A DNA stretch of 64,000 nucleotides from Streptomyces spinoverrucosus (GTDB taxonomy: Bacteria > Actinomycetota > Actinomycetes > Streptomycetales > Streptomycetaceae), in contig NZ_BJND01000043.1 of assembly GCF_006539505.1 (NCBI RefSeq), positions 1 to 64,000 of the forward strand, written 5' to 3'. Position numbers and translations under genes: made by a program. Below, in pieces: positions 16,061 to 25,181 of this stretch. A model generated the notes under the pieces. It saw only the letters and a list, made by a program, of their open reading frames with translations. It made no database searches and was not told where the DNA came from. Position 1 is the first letter of the stretch, and each line of letters begins with the position of its first letter.

Positions 16061-16715
16061 CCACCCCCACCCCCGCCAGCTCGAACCCCGCCGCGTCCAC
16101 CGGCCGCCCCGCGTACAGCCGTACGAGCGTCGGCGCATCCCCGATGTACCGCCCCGGCGTCCGTTCCCCGCTCCCGTCCCCGAACCGCAGCGGCTGGTCG
16201 ACGTCGTCGAGGTCGGCGTGCAGCGGCACATGCCCCCGCTCCCGCGTGATCCGGGCCAGCAGATCGAGGGCGTACGGCAGCCCCACCCCGGCGTACGCCC
16301 CCGGCACCCCGAGCGCCTCGCGCACGTCCCCCGCGTGCACCCACTCCCCCAGCGCCAGCCCGTCCAGCGTGCCGCCCGCCTTGGCGATCACCGGGCCCGC
16401 CTCGGTCATGCCGCGTTCCAGCTCGTCGACGACCTGCGCGTTCGTCCAGTCGGCGCGCTCGGCGATGTCACGGTCGTTCGACTCGGGCGAGAACACGCCC
16501 TCCTCGAACCGCCCCTCGACCGCCCGCATCAGCGCCGACGAACAGTGCGCCAGCACATCCCGCACCGTCCACCCCGGACACGCCTCCGTCGGCGTCGCGA
16601 AGTCCCCGTCCGTCCGCCCCCGCAACCAGGGGATCAGCTGATCCCGCTCCACCACCAGCAGCCGCCCCGGCAGCTCCGGGTCCCGTACCTCGCCGTGCAT
16701 GTCAGCAGAAGTCAT
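16038..16715 (-). CDS. mycothiol-dependent maleylpyruvate isomerase-family protein
   Basis: A 225-residue DinB-fold protein of the TIGR03083 type. The N-terminal part has CPGWTVRDVLAHCSS, and the middle has GEWVHAGDVREALG; the His residues are the likely metal ligands used with mycothiol. The substrate is unknown. The 3' end is the source of a 19-bp tandem repeat, which sits directly after the stop. It is divergent from the HD hydrolase gene at 16745. Confidence 0.85.
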   Translation of the reverse strand: MTSADMHGEVRDPELPGRLLVVERDQLIPWLRGRTDGDFATPTEACPGWTVRDVLAHCSSALMRAVEGRFEEGVFSPESNDRDIAERADWTNAQVVDELERGMTEAGPVIAKAGGTLDGLALGEWVHAGDVREALGVPGAYAGVGLPYALDLLARITRERGHVPLHADLDDVDQPLRFGDGSGERTPGRYIGDAPTLVRLYAGRPVDAAGFELAGVGVGELNIFG

Positions 16716-16744
16716 GCCCCCACGCTAGGCGCAGAATTGACGGC

Positions 16745-17398
16745 ATGCCCGACCCCAGCACCCTCAACACCCTCCGCGCCCGCTTCGTCCAGACACTGGA
16801 AGCCGCCCGAGCCCCCGAGGGCGGCCCCGACCCGGCCCCGTACGCCGACAACCTCCTCGCCCGCTGGCAGGAGCCGCAGCGGCACTACCACACGCTCGCC
16901 CACCTCACCGCGGTCCTCGACCACATCGACGTACTGCAGCAGTACGCCGACGACCCCGACCTCGTCCGCCTCGCCGCCTGGTTCCACGACGCGGTCTATC
17001 TCCCCGACCGCTCCGAGAACGAGGAACGCTCCGCCCGGCTCGCCGAACGCGCGCTCGACGAGGCCGGGGTGTCCGCCGCGAAGACCGCCGAGGTCGCCCG
17101 CCTGGTCCGGCTCACCGCGGGCCACGCCCCGGCCGACGACGACCGCAACGGCCAGGTCCTGTGCGACGCCGACCTCGCGATCCTCGCCTCGCCGCCGTCG
17201 AAGTACGCCGCCTACACGGCGGCCGTCCGCGAGGAGTACGGCTTCGTCCCCTCCGACGCCTTCCGCACGGGCCGCTCCGCCGTCCTGCGCGACCTGCTCG
17301 CCCTGCCCCACCTGTTCCGCACCCCGTACGGCGCGGAGCACTGGGAGGCGACGGCCCGTTACAACATCACGTCCGAGCTGGAAATCCTGTCGTCCTGA
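16745..17398 (+). CDS. HD-domain metal-dependent phosphohydrolase
   Basis: A 217-residue cytoplasmic protein with the HD fold: HYHTLAHL near residue 45, the HD pair in AAWFHDAVY near 80, and the distal Asp in VLCDADLAIL near 140. Such proteins hydrolyse phosphate esters or nucleotides; the substrate is not readable. No ribosome-binding site precedes ATG 16745. It is followed by a mycothiol/GNAT fusion gene after 28 bp. Confidence 0.85.
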   Translation: MPDPSTLNTLRARFVQTLEAARAPEGGPDPAPYADNLLARWQEPQRHYHTLAHLTAVLDHIDVLQQYADDPDLVRLAAWFHDAVYLPDRSENEERSARLAERALDEAGVSAAKTAEVARLVRLTAGHAPADDDRNGQVLCDADLAILASPPSKYAAYTAAVREEYGFVPSDAFRTGRSAVLRDLLALPHLFRTPYGAEHWEATARYNITSELEILSS

Positions 17399-17426
17399 AG
17401 GCACCCCGTCGCCTAGCCTGCCCGGC

Positions 17427-18524
17427 ATGGCGGACATGGGTGGGGAACAGGTACAGCAGGCCGTCGCGGGCGCCGTCGCGGTGCTGCGGACGGCGACGGA
17501 TCGCGACTGGCGGGCGGTCAAGGCCGGTCGGCTGACGTGGAGTTGCCGCGAGACGGCCGCTCACATCGCGAGCGACCTGCTGGCGTACGCGGGGCAGCTC
17601 GCCGGGCGTGCGCAGGACGCGTACGTCCCCTTCGAGATCACCCTCGACGGCGACGGCGCCGACGGTCTCGACCCGGCCGACAACGACGGCGTACTCCACG
17701 TCATCGAGACGACGGGCGCGTTGCTCACGGCGGCGATCCGCACCACGCCCCGCGAGGTGCGCGCCTTCCACCCGTACCCCTTCCGCAGCGCAGGCCCTGT
17801 CGGCTTCGCCGCGATGGGCGTCGCCGAAGTGCTTCTGCACACGCACGACATCGCCGAGGGCCTCGACCTCGCCTACGAACCACCCGCCGAGCTGTCCACG
17901 TTCGTCCTCGGAACGATCTTCCCGCACATCCAGCCCGCCACCGACCCCTGGCGCACCCTCCTGTGGGCTACCGGTCGCGGCGACCTCCCGGGCCGCGCCC
18001 CGGTCACCGGCTGGCGCTGGAGCAACAACCTCGTCATCCCCGCCGACCGCCTCACCCTGGAAGGCGTCACCCCCCTCGCGGCCACCGACCTCGCCACGGG
18101 CGGCGACGGCGGGTTCGCGTGGGTCGAGGGCGGCCCGTTCGAGGGCACCTGCGAGGCGGCGGGGATGACGGTGAAGGCGTACGAGTCGGGCGTGCATCGC
18201 CCGGAGTTCGGTCTCTTCGTGCTGGTACGCCACGAGGACGGCCGCGCGATCGGCGGCATCGGCTTCCACGGCGCCCCCGACGAGGACGGCCGCGCGGAGA
18301 TCGGCTACGACCTCACCGAACCGGCCCGCGGCCATGGCTACGCCACCGAGGCCCTGCGCGCGCTGGCGGGCTGGGCCCTGGCCCGGGAGGACGTACGGTC
18401 CCTGTTCGCGACGGTGGAGCGGGACAACGTACCGTCGCAAAGGGTGCTGGAACGAGCCGGGTTCGTACGGGTGAGCGGCGACGGCGACGACGACCAGATG
18501 GCCTACGAGCTACGACGGCCCTGA
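17427..18524 (+). CDS. mycothiol-enzyme/GNAT acetyltransferase fusion
   Basis: A 365-residue two-domain protein. Residues 1 to about 195 resemble the maleylpyruvate isomerase/DinB-like mycothiol family (SCRETAAHIASDLLAYAGQL, VAEVLLHTHDIAEGL). Residues about 250-365 are a RimJ/RimL-type GNAT domain with DGRAEIGYDLTEPARGHGYA as the acetyl-CoA loop and ERAGFVR near the end. No stop or frameshift separates them. ATG 17427 follows TAGCCT (17414-17419) by 7 nt and appears leaderless. It overlaps the convergent DUF4031 gene by 15 bp. Confidence 0.85.
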   Translation: MADMGGEQVQQAVAGAVAVLRTATDRDWRAVKAGRLTWSCRETAAHIASDLLAYAGQLAGRAQDAYVPFEITLDGDGADGLDPADNDGVLHVIETTGALLTAAIRTTPREVRAFHPYPFRSAGPVGFAAMGVAEVLLHTHDIAEGLDLAYEPPAELSTFVLGTIFPHIQPATDPWRTLLWATGRGDLPGRAPVTGWRWSNNLVIPADRLTLEGVTPLAATDLATGGDGGFAWVEGGPFEGTCEAAGMTVKAYESGVHRPEFGLFVLVRHEDGRAIGGIGFHGAPDEDGRAEIGYDLTEPARGHGYATEALRALAGWALAREDVRSLFATVERDNVPSQRVLERAGFVRVSGDGDDDQMAYELRRP

Positions 18525-18785
18525 GCCCCGCCCCTTCGGCCTGCGCAACCCCGCCCCCTGCAACAGCCGCACCACTTCCCGGCTGCTGACCTCCACCGCA
18601 CCGGCGGCGACCGCGTCGGCGTAGCGGTGGGACGGGATGTCGTAGTGATCCCGCTCGAAGGCGCGGCGCGGGACGCCCAACTCCTCGGCGAACTTGTGGA
18701 GTTCGTCGTACGAGACATCGCTGACGAGGTGGGACCACATGCGGCCGTGGCCGGGCCAGGTCGGCGGGTCGATGTAGATGGTCAC
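18510..18785 (-). CDS. DUF4031 protein
   Basis: A 91-residue cytoplasmic protein from GTG 18785. The opening TIYIDPPTWPGHGRMWSHL, with later SYDELHKFA and FERDHYDIPSHRY, is the DUF4031 signature; the conserved His/Asp/Trp residues suggest a small metal-binding or hydrolase-like fold of unknown activity. The start overlaps the stop of the upstream gene at 18782 by 4 nt, so the two are an operon. Confidence 0.85.
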   Translation of the reverse strand: MTIYIDPPTWPGHGRMWSHLVSDVSYDELHKFAEELGVPRRAFERDHYDIPSHRYADAVAAGAVEVSSREVVRLLQGAGLRRPKGRGSGPS

Positions 18786-19165
18786 GACGAGGGCGGCCCG
18801 CCCGAGCACGTCCCCAGGGAGCCGACCGCCGCGACCTTCACGCCGGCCTTGGTGCACACCCAGTGCGGGTCGGGGCCGAGTTCCGGTTCGACGTCCAGGG
18901 CGTGCGGGTCGCCGGAGCCGCAGACCGGGCAGAGGGGCCAGCGGCCGTAGCGCTCCAGCAGGGCGTCCTGGACGTCCTGGGCGATCAGCCCGGCGACGTA
19001 CTCCACGCCGTCCGGCCACTGTTCGACCCACCAGCGCCGCTGTACGACGGACTCCTCGACCAGCGAGACGACGTCCGCCTCGGCGACCTGGCCCGCGACG
19101 AGGTCGGCGAGCACGAGGGCGCGGGCCGCGTGCAGCGCCTGCTCCAGGGGGCTGATGGGGTCCAT
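18782..19165 (-). CDS. conserved-type hypothetical with Cys pair
   Basis: A 127-residue protein, MDPISPLEQALHAARALV at the N-terminus, with a VVQRRWWVEQWPDGVEYVAGL segment and a CPVCGSG motif near residue 81, which may bind zinc as a single knuckle with a later Cys. Role unknown. It is translationally coupled to the DUF4031 gene and divergent from the rpiR-type regulator. Confidence 0.7.
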   Translation of the reverse strand: MDPISPLEQALHAARALVLADLVAGQVAEADVVSLVEESVVQRRWWVEQWPDGVEYVAGLIAQDVQDALLERYGRWPLCPVCGSGDPHALDVEPELGPDPHWVCTKAGVKVAAVGSLGTCSGGPPSS

Positions 19166-19200
19166 GCCCCTATTGTGCGCACTCTTGACCACAACGCCGA

Positions 19201-19250
19201 GCCGAAAATATCTTTCAACTGTGACCCGTGAAGTGAAGGAAATTTTCGGC
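19201..19250. promoter_or_regulatory. 17-bp inverted repeat over the rpiR start
   Basis: Arms at 19201-19217 and 19234-19250 are complementary at 15 of 17 positions (outer GCCGAAAAT / ATTTTCGGC perfect). The GTG start at 19221 lies between them. This is a likely operator for autoregulation by the RpiR-family product and possibly the divergent gene at 19165. The arm spacing fits a dimeric HTH protein binding two turns apart or more (inference). Confidence 0.6.
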
Positions 19251-20261
19251 AGTGCTTCGGAGCGCACGTCGGGCAGGGCTTCGGGCGGCGCTTCGGGCAG
19301 GGGGTCGGGCGGCGCTTCGGGCGGCGCTTCGGGCAAGGCGTCGGGTGGCGCTTCGGGCAGGGCCGATGGGCCCCGCACCACCCCGCCCGTGCCCGCCGCC
19401 CTCGCCGCCAAGGTGCGTACGCTCGCCCCGTCCATGACCCGCTCCATGCAGCGCGTCGCCGAGGCCGTGGCGCACGACCCGGCCGGCTGCGCGGCCCTCA
19501 CGGTCACCGGCCTCGCCGAGCTCACCGGCACCAGCGAGGCCACCGTCGTCCGCACCGCCCGCCTCCTCGGCTACCCCGGCTACCGCGACCTGCGCCTCGC
19601 CCTCGCCGGCCTAGCCGCCCAGCAGCAGTCCGGGCGCGCCCCCGCCATCACGACCGACATCGCGGTCGACGACCCGATCGCCGACGTCGTCGCCAAGCTC
19701 GCCTACGACGAACAGCAGACCCTCGCCGACACGGCGGCCGGACTCGACACCGTGCAGCTCGGCGCGGCGGTCACCGCGCTCGCCGCCGCCCGGCGCACCG
19801 ATGTGTACGGCATCGGCGCGTCCGGGCTGGTCGCGCAGGACCTCACCCAGAAGCTGCTGCGCATAGGGCTCATAGCCCACGCGCACAGTGATCCCCACCT
19901 GGCCGTCACCAACGCCGTGCAGCTGCGGGCCGGGGATGTCGCCATCGCGATCACGCACTCCGGGTCGACGGGTGATGTCATCGAGCCGCTGCGGGTGGCC
20001 TTCGAGCACGGAGCCACGACGGTGGCGATCACCGGCCGCCCGGACGGGCCCGTCGCGCAGTACGCCGACCATGTGCTGACGACGTCCACGGCTCGGGAGA
20101 GCGAGCTGCGGCCCGCGGCGATGTCGTCGCGGACCAGTCAGTTGCTGGTGGTGGACTGTCTGTTCGTGGGGGTGGCGCAGCGGACGTACGAGACGACGGC
20201 GCCGGCGCTGGCCGCTTCGTACGAGGCGTTGGCTCATCGGCATCGGAGTGGGCCGCGGTAG
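19221..20261 (+). CDS. RpiR/MurR-family transcriptional regulator
   Basis: A 346-residue regulator with an N-terminal HTH_6 domain (TVTGLAELTGTSEATVVRTARLLGY) and a C-terminal SIS sugar-phosphate-binding domain (YGIGASGLVAQDL, ITHSGSTGDVIEPL). Its position before murQ suggests it senses N-acetylmuramate 6-phosphate, as MurR does. A Gly/Ala/Ser linker of about 40 residues, built from a roughly 15-bp repeat, precedes the HTH. GTG 19221 is chosen because the operator-like inverted repeat straddles it. Confidence 0.9.
   Translation: MTREVKEIFGSASERTSGRASGGASGRGSGGASGGASGKASGGASGRADGPRTTPPVPAALAAKVRTLAPSMTRSMQRVAEAVAHDPAGCAALTVTGLAELTGTSEATVVRTARLLGYPGYRDLRLALAGLAAQQQSGRAPAITTDIAVDDPIADVVAKLAYDEQQTLADTAAGLDTVQLGAAVTALAAARRTDVYGIGASGLVAQDLTQKLLRIGLIAHAHSDPHLAVTNAVQLRAGDVAIAITHSGSTGDVIEPLRVAFEHGATTVAITGRPDGPVAQYADHVLTTSTARESELRPAAMSSRTSQLLVVDCLFVGVAQRTYETTAPALAASYEALAHRHRSGPR
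19262..19365. repeat. 15-bp repeats in rpiR coding the Gly/Ser linker
   Basis: Seven or so copies of GGCGCTTCGGGC variants in frame encode repeated GGASG/GRASG units between the start and the HTH domain of the regulator. Length variation between strains would be expected. Confidence 0.7.
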
Positions 20262-20354
20262 CGCACGGGGCCGGAAGCGCTGTACGTCCCCTCGGGCGCG
20301 ACCCGGCCCGTACCAAGAAGACGTTGAACAGACATCGAAAAGAGCCGCTTCTCC

Positions 20355-21290
20355 ATGACCTCCACCTCCGACCCCCGTGAAGTGCAAGCCCAGTTGGAGT
20401 CCCTGACCACCGAGGCGTTCCGGCCCGAGCTGGCCGAGATCGACCGGCTGCCCACCCTGGAGATCGCGCAGCTGATGAACGGCGAGGACGCCCTCGTCCC
20501 CGCAGCCGTCGCCCAGCGGCTGCCGCAGATCGCCGCGGCGATCGACGACATCGCCGCCCGCATGTCCCGCGGCGGCCGGCTCGTCTACGCCGGTGCCGGT
20601 ACGGCGGGCCGCCTGGGCGTGCTGGACGCCTCCGAGTGCCCGCCCACCTTCAACACCGACCCCACCCGGGTCGTGGGCCTGATCGCGGGCGGCCCGGAGG
20701 CCATGGTCACCTCGGTCGAGGGTGCCGAGGACTCGGGTGACCTCGCCCGGCAGGACCTGGACGCGCTGCGGCTGACCCCCGACGACACGGTGGTCGGCGT
20801 CTCGGCCTCCGGCCGCACCCCGTACGCCGTCTCCGCCGTCGAGCACGCCCGCGCGCGCGGCGCCCTGACCGTCGGCCTGGCCTGCAACGCGCACAGCCCC
20901 CTCGCGGCCGCCGCCGACCACGGCATCGAGATCGTCGTAGGCCCCGAACTGCTCACCGGCTCCACCCGCCTGAAGGCGGGCACGGCTCAGAAGCTGGTCC
21001 TCAACATGCTCTCGACGATCACGATGATCCGGCTGGGCAAGACGTACGGGAACCTCATGGTCGACGTACGCGCCTCGAACGACAAGCTGCGCGCCCGGTC
21101 CCGCCGTATCGTCGCCCTGGCCACGGGCGCGTCGGACGATGAGATCGAACGGGCCCTCGCCGCCACCGACGGCGAGGTCAAGGCGGCCATCCTGACGATC
21201 ATCGGCGGCGTGGACGGCGCCACGGCCGCCCGCCTCCTGGAGGAGTCCAACGGCCACCTGCGCACGGCGCTCGGGGCGGCGGCCCGCTGA
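20355..21290 (+). CDS. murQ: N-acetylmuramic acid 6-phosphate etherase MurQ
   Basis: A 311-residue cytoplasmic enzyme that cleaves the lactyl ether of MurNAc 6-phosphate to give GlcNAc 6-phosphate, feeding recycled cell wall into aminosugar metabolism. The SIS domain carries YAGAGTAGRLGVLDASECPPTF, GLIAGG, EDSGD and VSASGRTPYA, all MurQ hallmarks, and TGSTRLKAGTAQKLVLN closes the active site. It follows the RpiR-type regulator on the same strand. GlcNAc-6-P deacetylase lies at 41729. Confidence 0.96.
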   Translation: MTSTSDPREVQAQLESLTTEAFRPELAEIDRLPTLEIAQLMNGEDALVPAAVAQRLPQIAAAIDDIAARMSRGGRLVYAGAGTAGRLGVLDASECPPTFNTDPTRVVGLIAGGPEAMVTSVEGAEDSGDLARQDLDALRLTPDDTVVGVSASGRTPYAVSAVEHARARGALTVGLACNAHSPLAAAADHGIEIVVGPELLTGSTRLKAGTAQKLVLNMLSTITMIRLGKTYGNLMVDVRASNDKLRARSRRIVALATGASDDEIERALAATDGEVKAAILTIIGGVDGATAARLLEESNGHLRTALGAAAR

Positions 21291-21292
21291 AC

Positions 21293-21322
21293 CGCAGCGT
21301 CGGCACGGACCCTGCTGCGGCG
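21293..21322 (+). terminator. hairpin after murQ
   Basis: CCGCAGC and GCTGCGG form a 7-bp stem with a 15-nt loop immediately after the murQ stop. No T-run follows, which is common in Streptomyces. Confidence 0.4.
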
Positions 21323-21375
21323 GTGGCGCAACCGACCCGCTGGCAACCGGTGTGTCCTGCGGCAGTATTGGGCCC

Positions 21376-21906
21376 ATGCCCCCTGAGTCGGCCGACATAG
21401 AGCTGAGCGAACACGAACTCCGGCAAATCGCGGGCTATGCCGCAGACTGCGCACGCAGGGTGCTGTCGCTCTTCGAGCAGAGTCACCCTGCGGACACGCG
21501 CCCTCGCGAGGCGATCGATGCCGCGGACGCTTTCGCAGGGGGCGGCAGACGCACGGCCGCTCTGCGGCAGCGCGCCTGGGCGGCGTACAAAGCGGCACAA
21601 GAGGCCGCCGAACCCGCCGCGGTCGACGCGGCACGCGCGGCAAGTCATGCGGCCGCCGCTGCATATCTCCATCCCAAGGCGAGCGCCCACCAGGTGAAAC
21701 ACATTCTCGGCGCGGCGGCGCATGCGGCACGAGCGGAAGAGCTGTCCGGAGAAGACGAGCGCGTAGCCGCGGGGACCCTCGAATGGGCGCGTCAGCACGC
21801 ACCGGCAGCGGTCACCGAGGTACTCGACCGCCTGCCCGCCGCGCCTCCCGGAGGCGGACGCGTGGGAGAACTCATCCGCGATCTCGACGCCGCTCTGCGC
21901 GCCTGA
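21376..21906 (+). CDS. Imm5-like putative immunity protein
   Basis: A 176-residue, Ala-rich, all-helical protein. ELSEHELRQIAGYAADCARRV, followed by PREAIDAADAF and WAAYKAAQEAAEPAAVDAARAASHAAAA, matches the Imm5-like family annotated as putative immunity protein. These usually guard against polymorphic toxins, but no toxin gene is adjacent. ATG 21376 was chosen over GTG 21352. It stands alone between murQ and the ABC-F gene, so it is either an orphan immunity gene or a repurposed family member. Confidence 0.65.
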   Translation: MPPESADIELSEHELRQIAGYAADCARRVLSLFEQSHPADTRPREAIDAADAFAGGGRRTAALRQRAWAAYKAAQEAAEPAAVDAARAASHAAAAAYLHPKASAHQVKHILGAAAHAARAEELSGEDERVAAGTLEWARQHAPAAVTEVLDRLPAAPPGGGRVGELIRDLDAALRA

Positions 21907-21979
21907 GGGCGATCAGCCTTCGTCGGTCCACGCCGTGGGAGTGCGCGCACAGGCCGGCCCGGCGCGACCTGGGCCCTGT

Positions 21980-21985
21980 TACCGT
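21980..21985 (+). promoter_or_regulatory. -10 element of the ABC-F leader transcript
   Basis: TACCGT lies 6 nt upstream of the leader-peptide GTG, so the transcript probably starts at or near that codon and the leader peptide is translated leaderless. Confidence 0.5.
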
Positions 21986-21991
21986 GGGAAC

Positions 21992-22030
21992 GTGAGTTAC
22001 GGCGTGTACTGCATCTTCCTGTTCGTCTGA
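21992..22030 (+). CDS. 12-residue leader peptide of the ABC-F gene
   Basis: GTG-initiated ORF encoding MSYGVYCIFLFV then TGA. It lies about 195 nt before the ABC-F start, directly after a -10-like element. The hydrophobic CIFLFV end recalls, but is not identical to, the IFVI stalling motif of erm leaders. The distance and the hairpins that follow suggest that drug-stalled ribosomes on this ORF switch the downstream structure (inference). Confidence 0.6.
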   Translation: MSYGVYCIFLFV

Positions 22031-22093
22031 CGGGCCCCACTGGCCCCGCTCCTCCCACTCTGGTCGAGGCGGCGGGAGTCGAGGTGTTGTCCG

Positions 22094-22170
22094 TGGCCAC
22101 CCCGTGAGAGGGGCCGGCCGTCGTCAGACCGAAGGCCGCTTCCCCCTTCTTTCCTTTCATTTCCCTTTTT
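22094..22170 (+). terminator. attenuator with alternative hairpins before ABC-F
   Basis: Terminator form: GGGG-C-CGGCC (22109-22118), a 14-nt loop, then GGCCG-CTT-CCCC (22133-22144), followed by a pyrimidine/T-rich tract to 22170. Competing form: GGCCACCCC (22094-22102) can pair with GGGG and GGCC in 22109-22118, which excludes the terminator. GGCCCC blocks just after the leader-peptide stop (22033-22038 and 22042-22047) can also pair with GGGGCC. This is the layout of ribosome-mediated attenuation. Confidence 0.6.
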
Positions 22171-22224
22171 CCGGATTTCTTCCGGCCCAGGGTGAAGTGC
22201 GCCTTCTTCACGGAGGAAGAACGC

Positions 22225-23874
<1,650 letters not shown>

Positions 23875-23918
23875 ACCGGGTCGAGCACACCTTCGCCTGA
23901 CCCCGAGCAACAGCTCCC

Positions 23919-23961
23919 GGCCGCGAGGTGAACCCGCTCACCGGCGGGCCGCCTCGCGGCC
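23919..23961 (+). terminator. strong hairpin after the ABC-F gene
   Basis: GGCCGCGAGG (23919-23928) pairs with CCTCGCGGCC (23952-23961), with a smaller inner hairpin. It closes the ABC-F transcription unit. Confidence 0.55.
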
Positions 23962-23970
23962 GCTTGGCCG

Positions 23971-24350
23971 TCAGCGTCGCCGCTGCGCCGCAACGGCGTC
24001 CGTGTACAGCTCGCGCGTCACTCGACCTCCAGGAACGTACCGTCGATCTCCGGCACACGGACCAGGGTGGCGAGCACCTGTCGGTCGTACGTTCGAACTC
24101 GTAGTTCCGGCACCGCTTCTCGAACGCGATCACCCCCACATGACCGAGCCCGCGCAGGATGGCATGCGCTGTCTCGGCATCTTCGACGCGGGTCTCGTAC
24201 TCCGGCTTGGAACCAGAACCCTCGTCGACGACAGCACCCTTGTACGTAAGCACCGTGCGCGTACCGTCCACGCCGTGCACGGTACGCACGCGCAGCTCTT
24301 CCCCGGCCTTCTCCAACGAACCGTCCGGCCGGTCGTAGTACGTATCGCAA
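23971..24350 (-). pseudogene. decayed CYTH-domain (class IV adenylate cyclase-like) gene
   Basis: Reading leftward, residues DTYYDRPDGSLEKAGEELRVR, a TVLTYKGAV stretch and KPEYETRVEDAETAHAILRGLG match the CYTH/CyaB triphosphate tunnel family. A frameshift near 24085 moves the match to another frame (LATLVRVPEIDGTFLEVE), and the family end ELYTDAV appears later near 23990 after an apparent internal deletion. The first 50 or so residues are missing and the match begins right beside the stop of the next gene. It is therefore a pseudogene with at least three lesions. Confidence 0.7.
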
Positions 24351-25031
24351 CTACGGGTTGGTCTCGGGGGCACGTAACGGAAGGCCAAGTACCTGTCGGG
24401 TGTGGGCGTCGATCTCGGCTCCGGCGGCCTCCGAGTGACGTATGCCGTTGTAGACCAGGTCCCACAACTGCTGGTTGGCCTCCAGAAGCCCAAAGGGGAG
24501 TGTGAGGCGCTGCTTGTTCGGTCCGACGAGCCGTAGTGCGGGGCCTCGCAGCGAGTTTCTGACGCTGATCGCGCGCAGTTCGTAGAGGGGCAGCTCGGTG
24601 CCGTCACCGTCGGAGTCCACCTCGGCGATGGCACGGGCGCCGGCGCGCAGTACGACGGTGGTGTCCCTGACTTCGCTCAGGAAGGACAGCAGGGCGAACG
24701 CGCCGACGACGGCGACCATGATCAGGTAGGCCTCCGCCCGGTCGTAGGCGGTGAACCACAGGGTGACCGTCATCACGACTGTGACCGGCAGGACGGCGTA
24801 CACCACTATCAGCGCAGTGGTCCGCAGGCCGCCGGGCGGGCGGTGGGCCGCGGCGGTCTCCAGGAGCGGGTCGCCGTGTTCGGTCAGGCCCAAGATGGTG
24901 CCGGGCGTCTGGCGGTGAGCGATGGTCAGCCGGTGGCGCCCGGCGTCCCAGGAGCCCTCGACGCGCGGGGCGGTGGGCGGTCTTGGTTGCCCGGAGAGGG
25001 ACGGTACGGGGGGTAGCTCCGAGGCTGCCAT
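24351..25031 (-). CDS. membrane protein with two central helices
   Basis: A 226-residue protein. Residues 1-80 are soluble and Pro-rich, two hydrophobic helices lie at about 85-108 and 117-137 (ALIVVYAVLPVTVVMTVTLW, AYLIMVAVVGAFALLSFL), and the C-terminal cytosolic part carries LRAISVRNSLRGPALRLVGP, reminiscent of a PH-like domain. ATG 25031 has AAGGAGG upstream. Function unknown. Its stop codon abuts the truncated CYTH pseudogene. Confidence 0.75.
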   Translation of the reverse strand: MAASELPPVPSLSGQPRPPTAPRVEGSWDAGRHRLTIAHRQTPGTILGLTEHGDPLLETAAAHRPPGGLRTTALIVVYAVLPVTVVMTVTLWFTAYDRAEAYLIMVAVVGAFALLSFLSEVRDTTVVLRAGARAIAEVDSDGDGTELPLYELRAISVRNSLRGPALRLVGPNKQRLTLPFGLLEANQQLWDLVYNGIRHSEAAGAEIDAHTRQVLGLPLRAPETNP

Positions 25032-25181
25032 CGCCGCCTCCTTCGTATGCGTACGTACCCGCCGGTGCGTGCGGTGAGGGTAGGCGGTACGCCTCGGGAC
25101 CCCGCCCGGGCTGGGGCGCAGTACGAGGTGACTTCCGGTATCAGTGCGCTTTGTGCTGTGCAGTCGAGTTGAGGGAGCAAC

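Noticed and set aside
24018..24350. Intact 110-residue gene on the minus strand
   Set aside because: Only its C-terminal end matches a family, in a frame different from the rest of the CYTH match, so it is part of a pseudogene.
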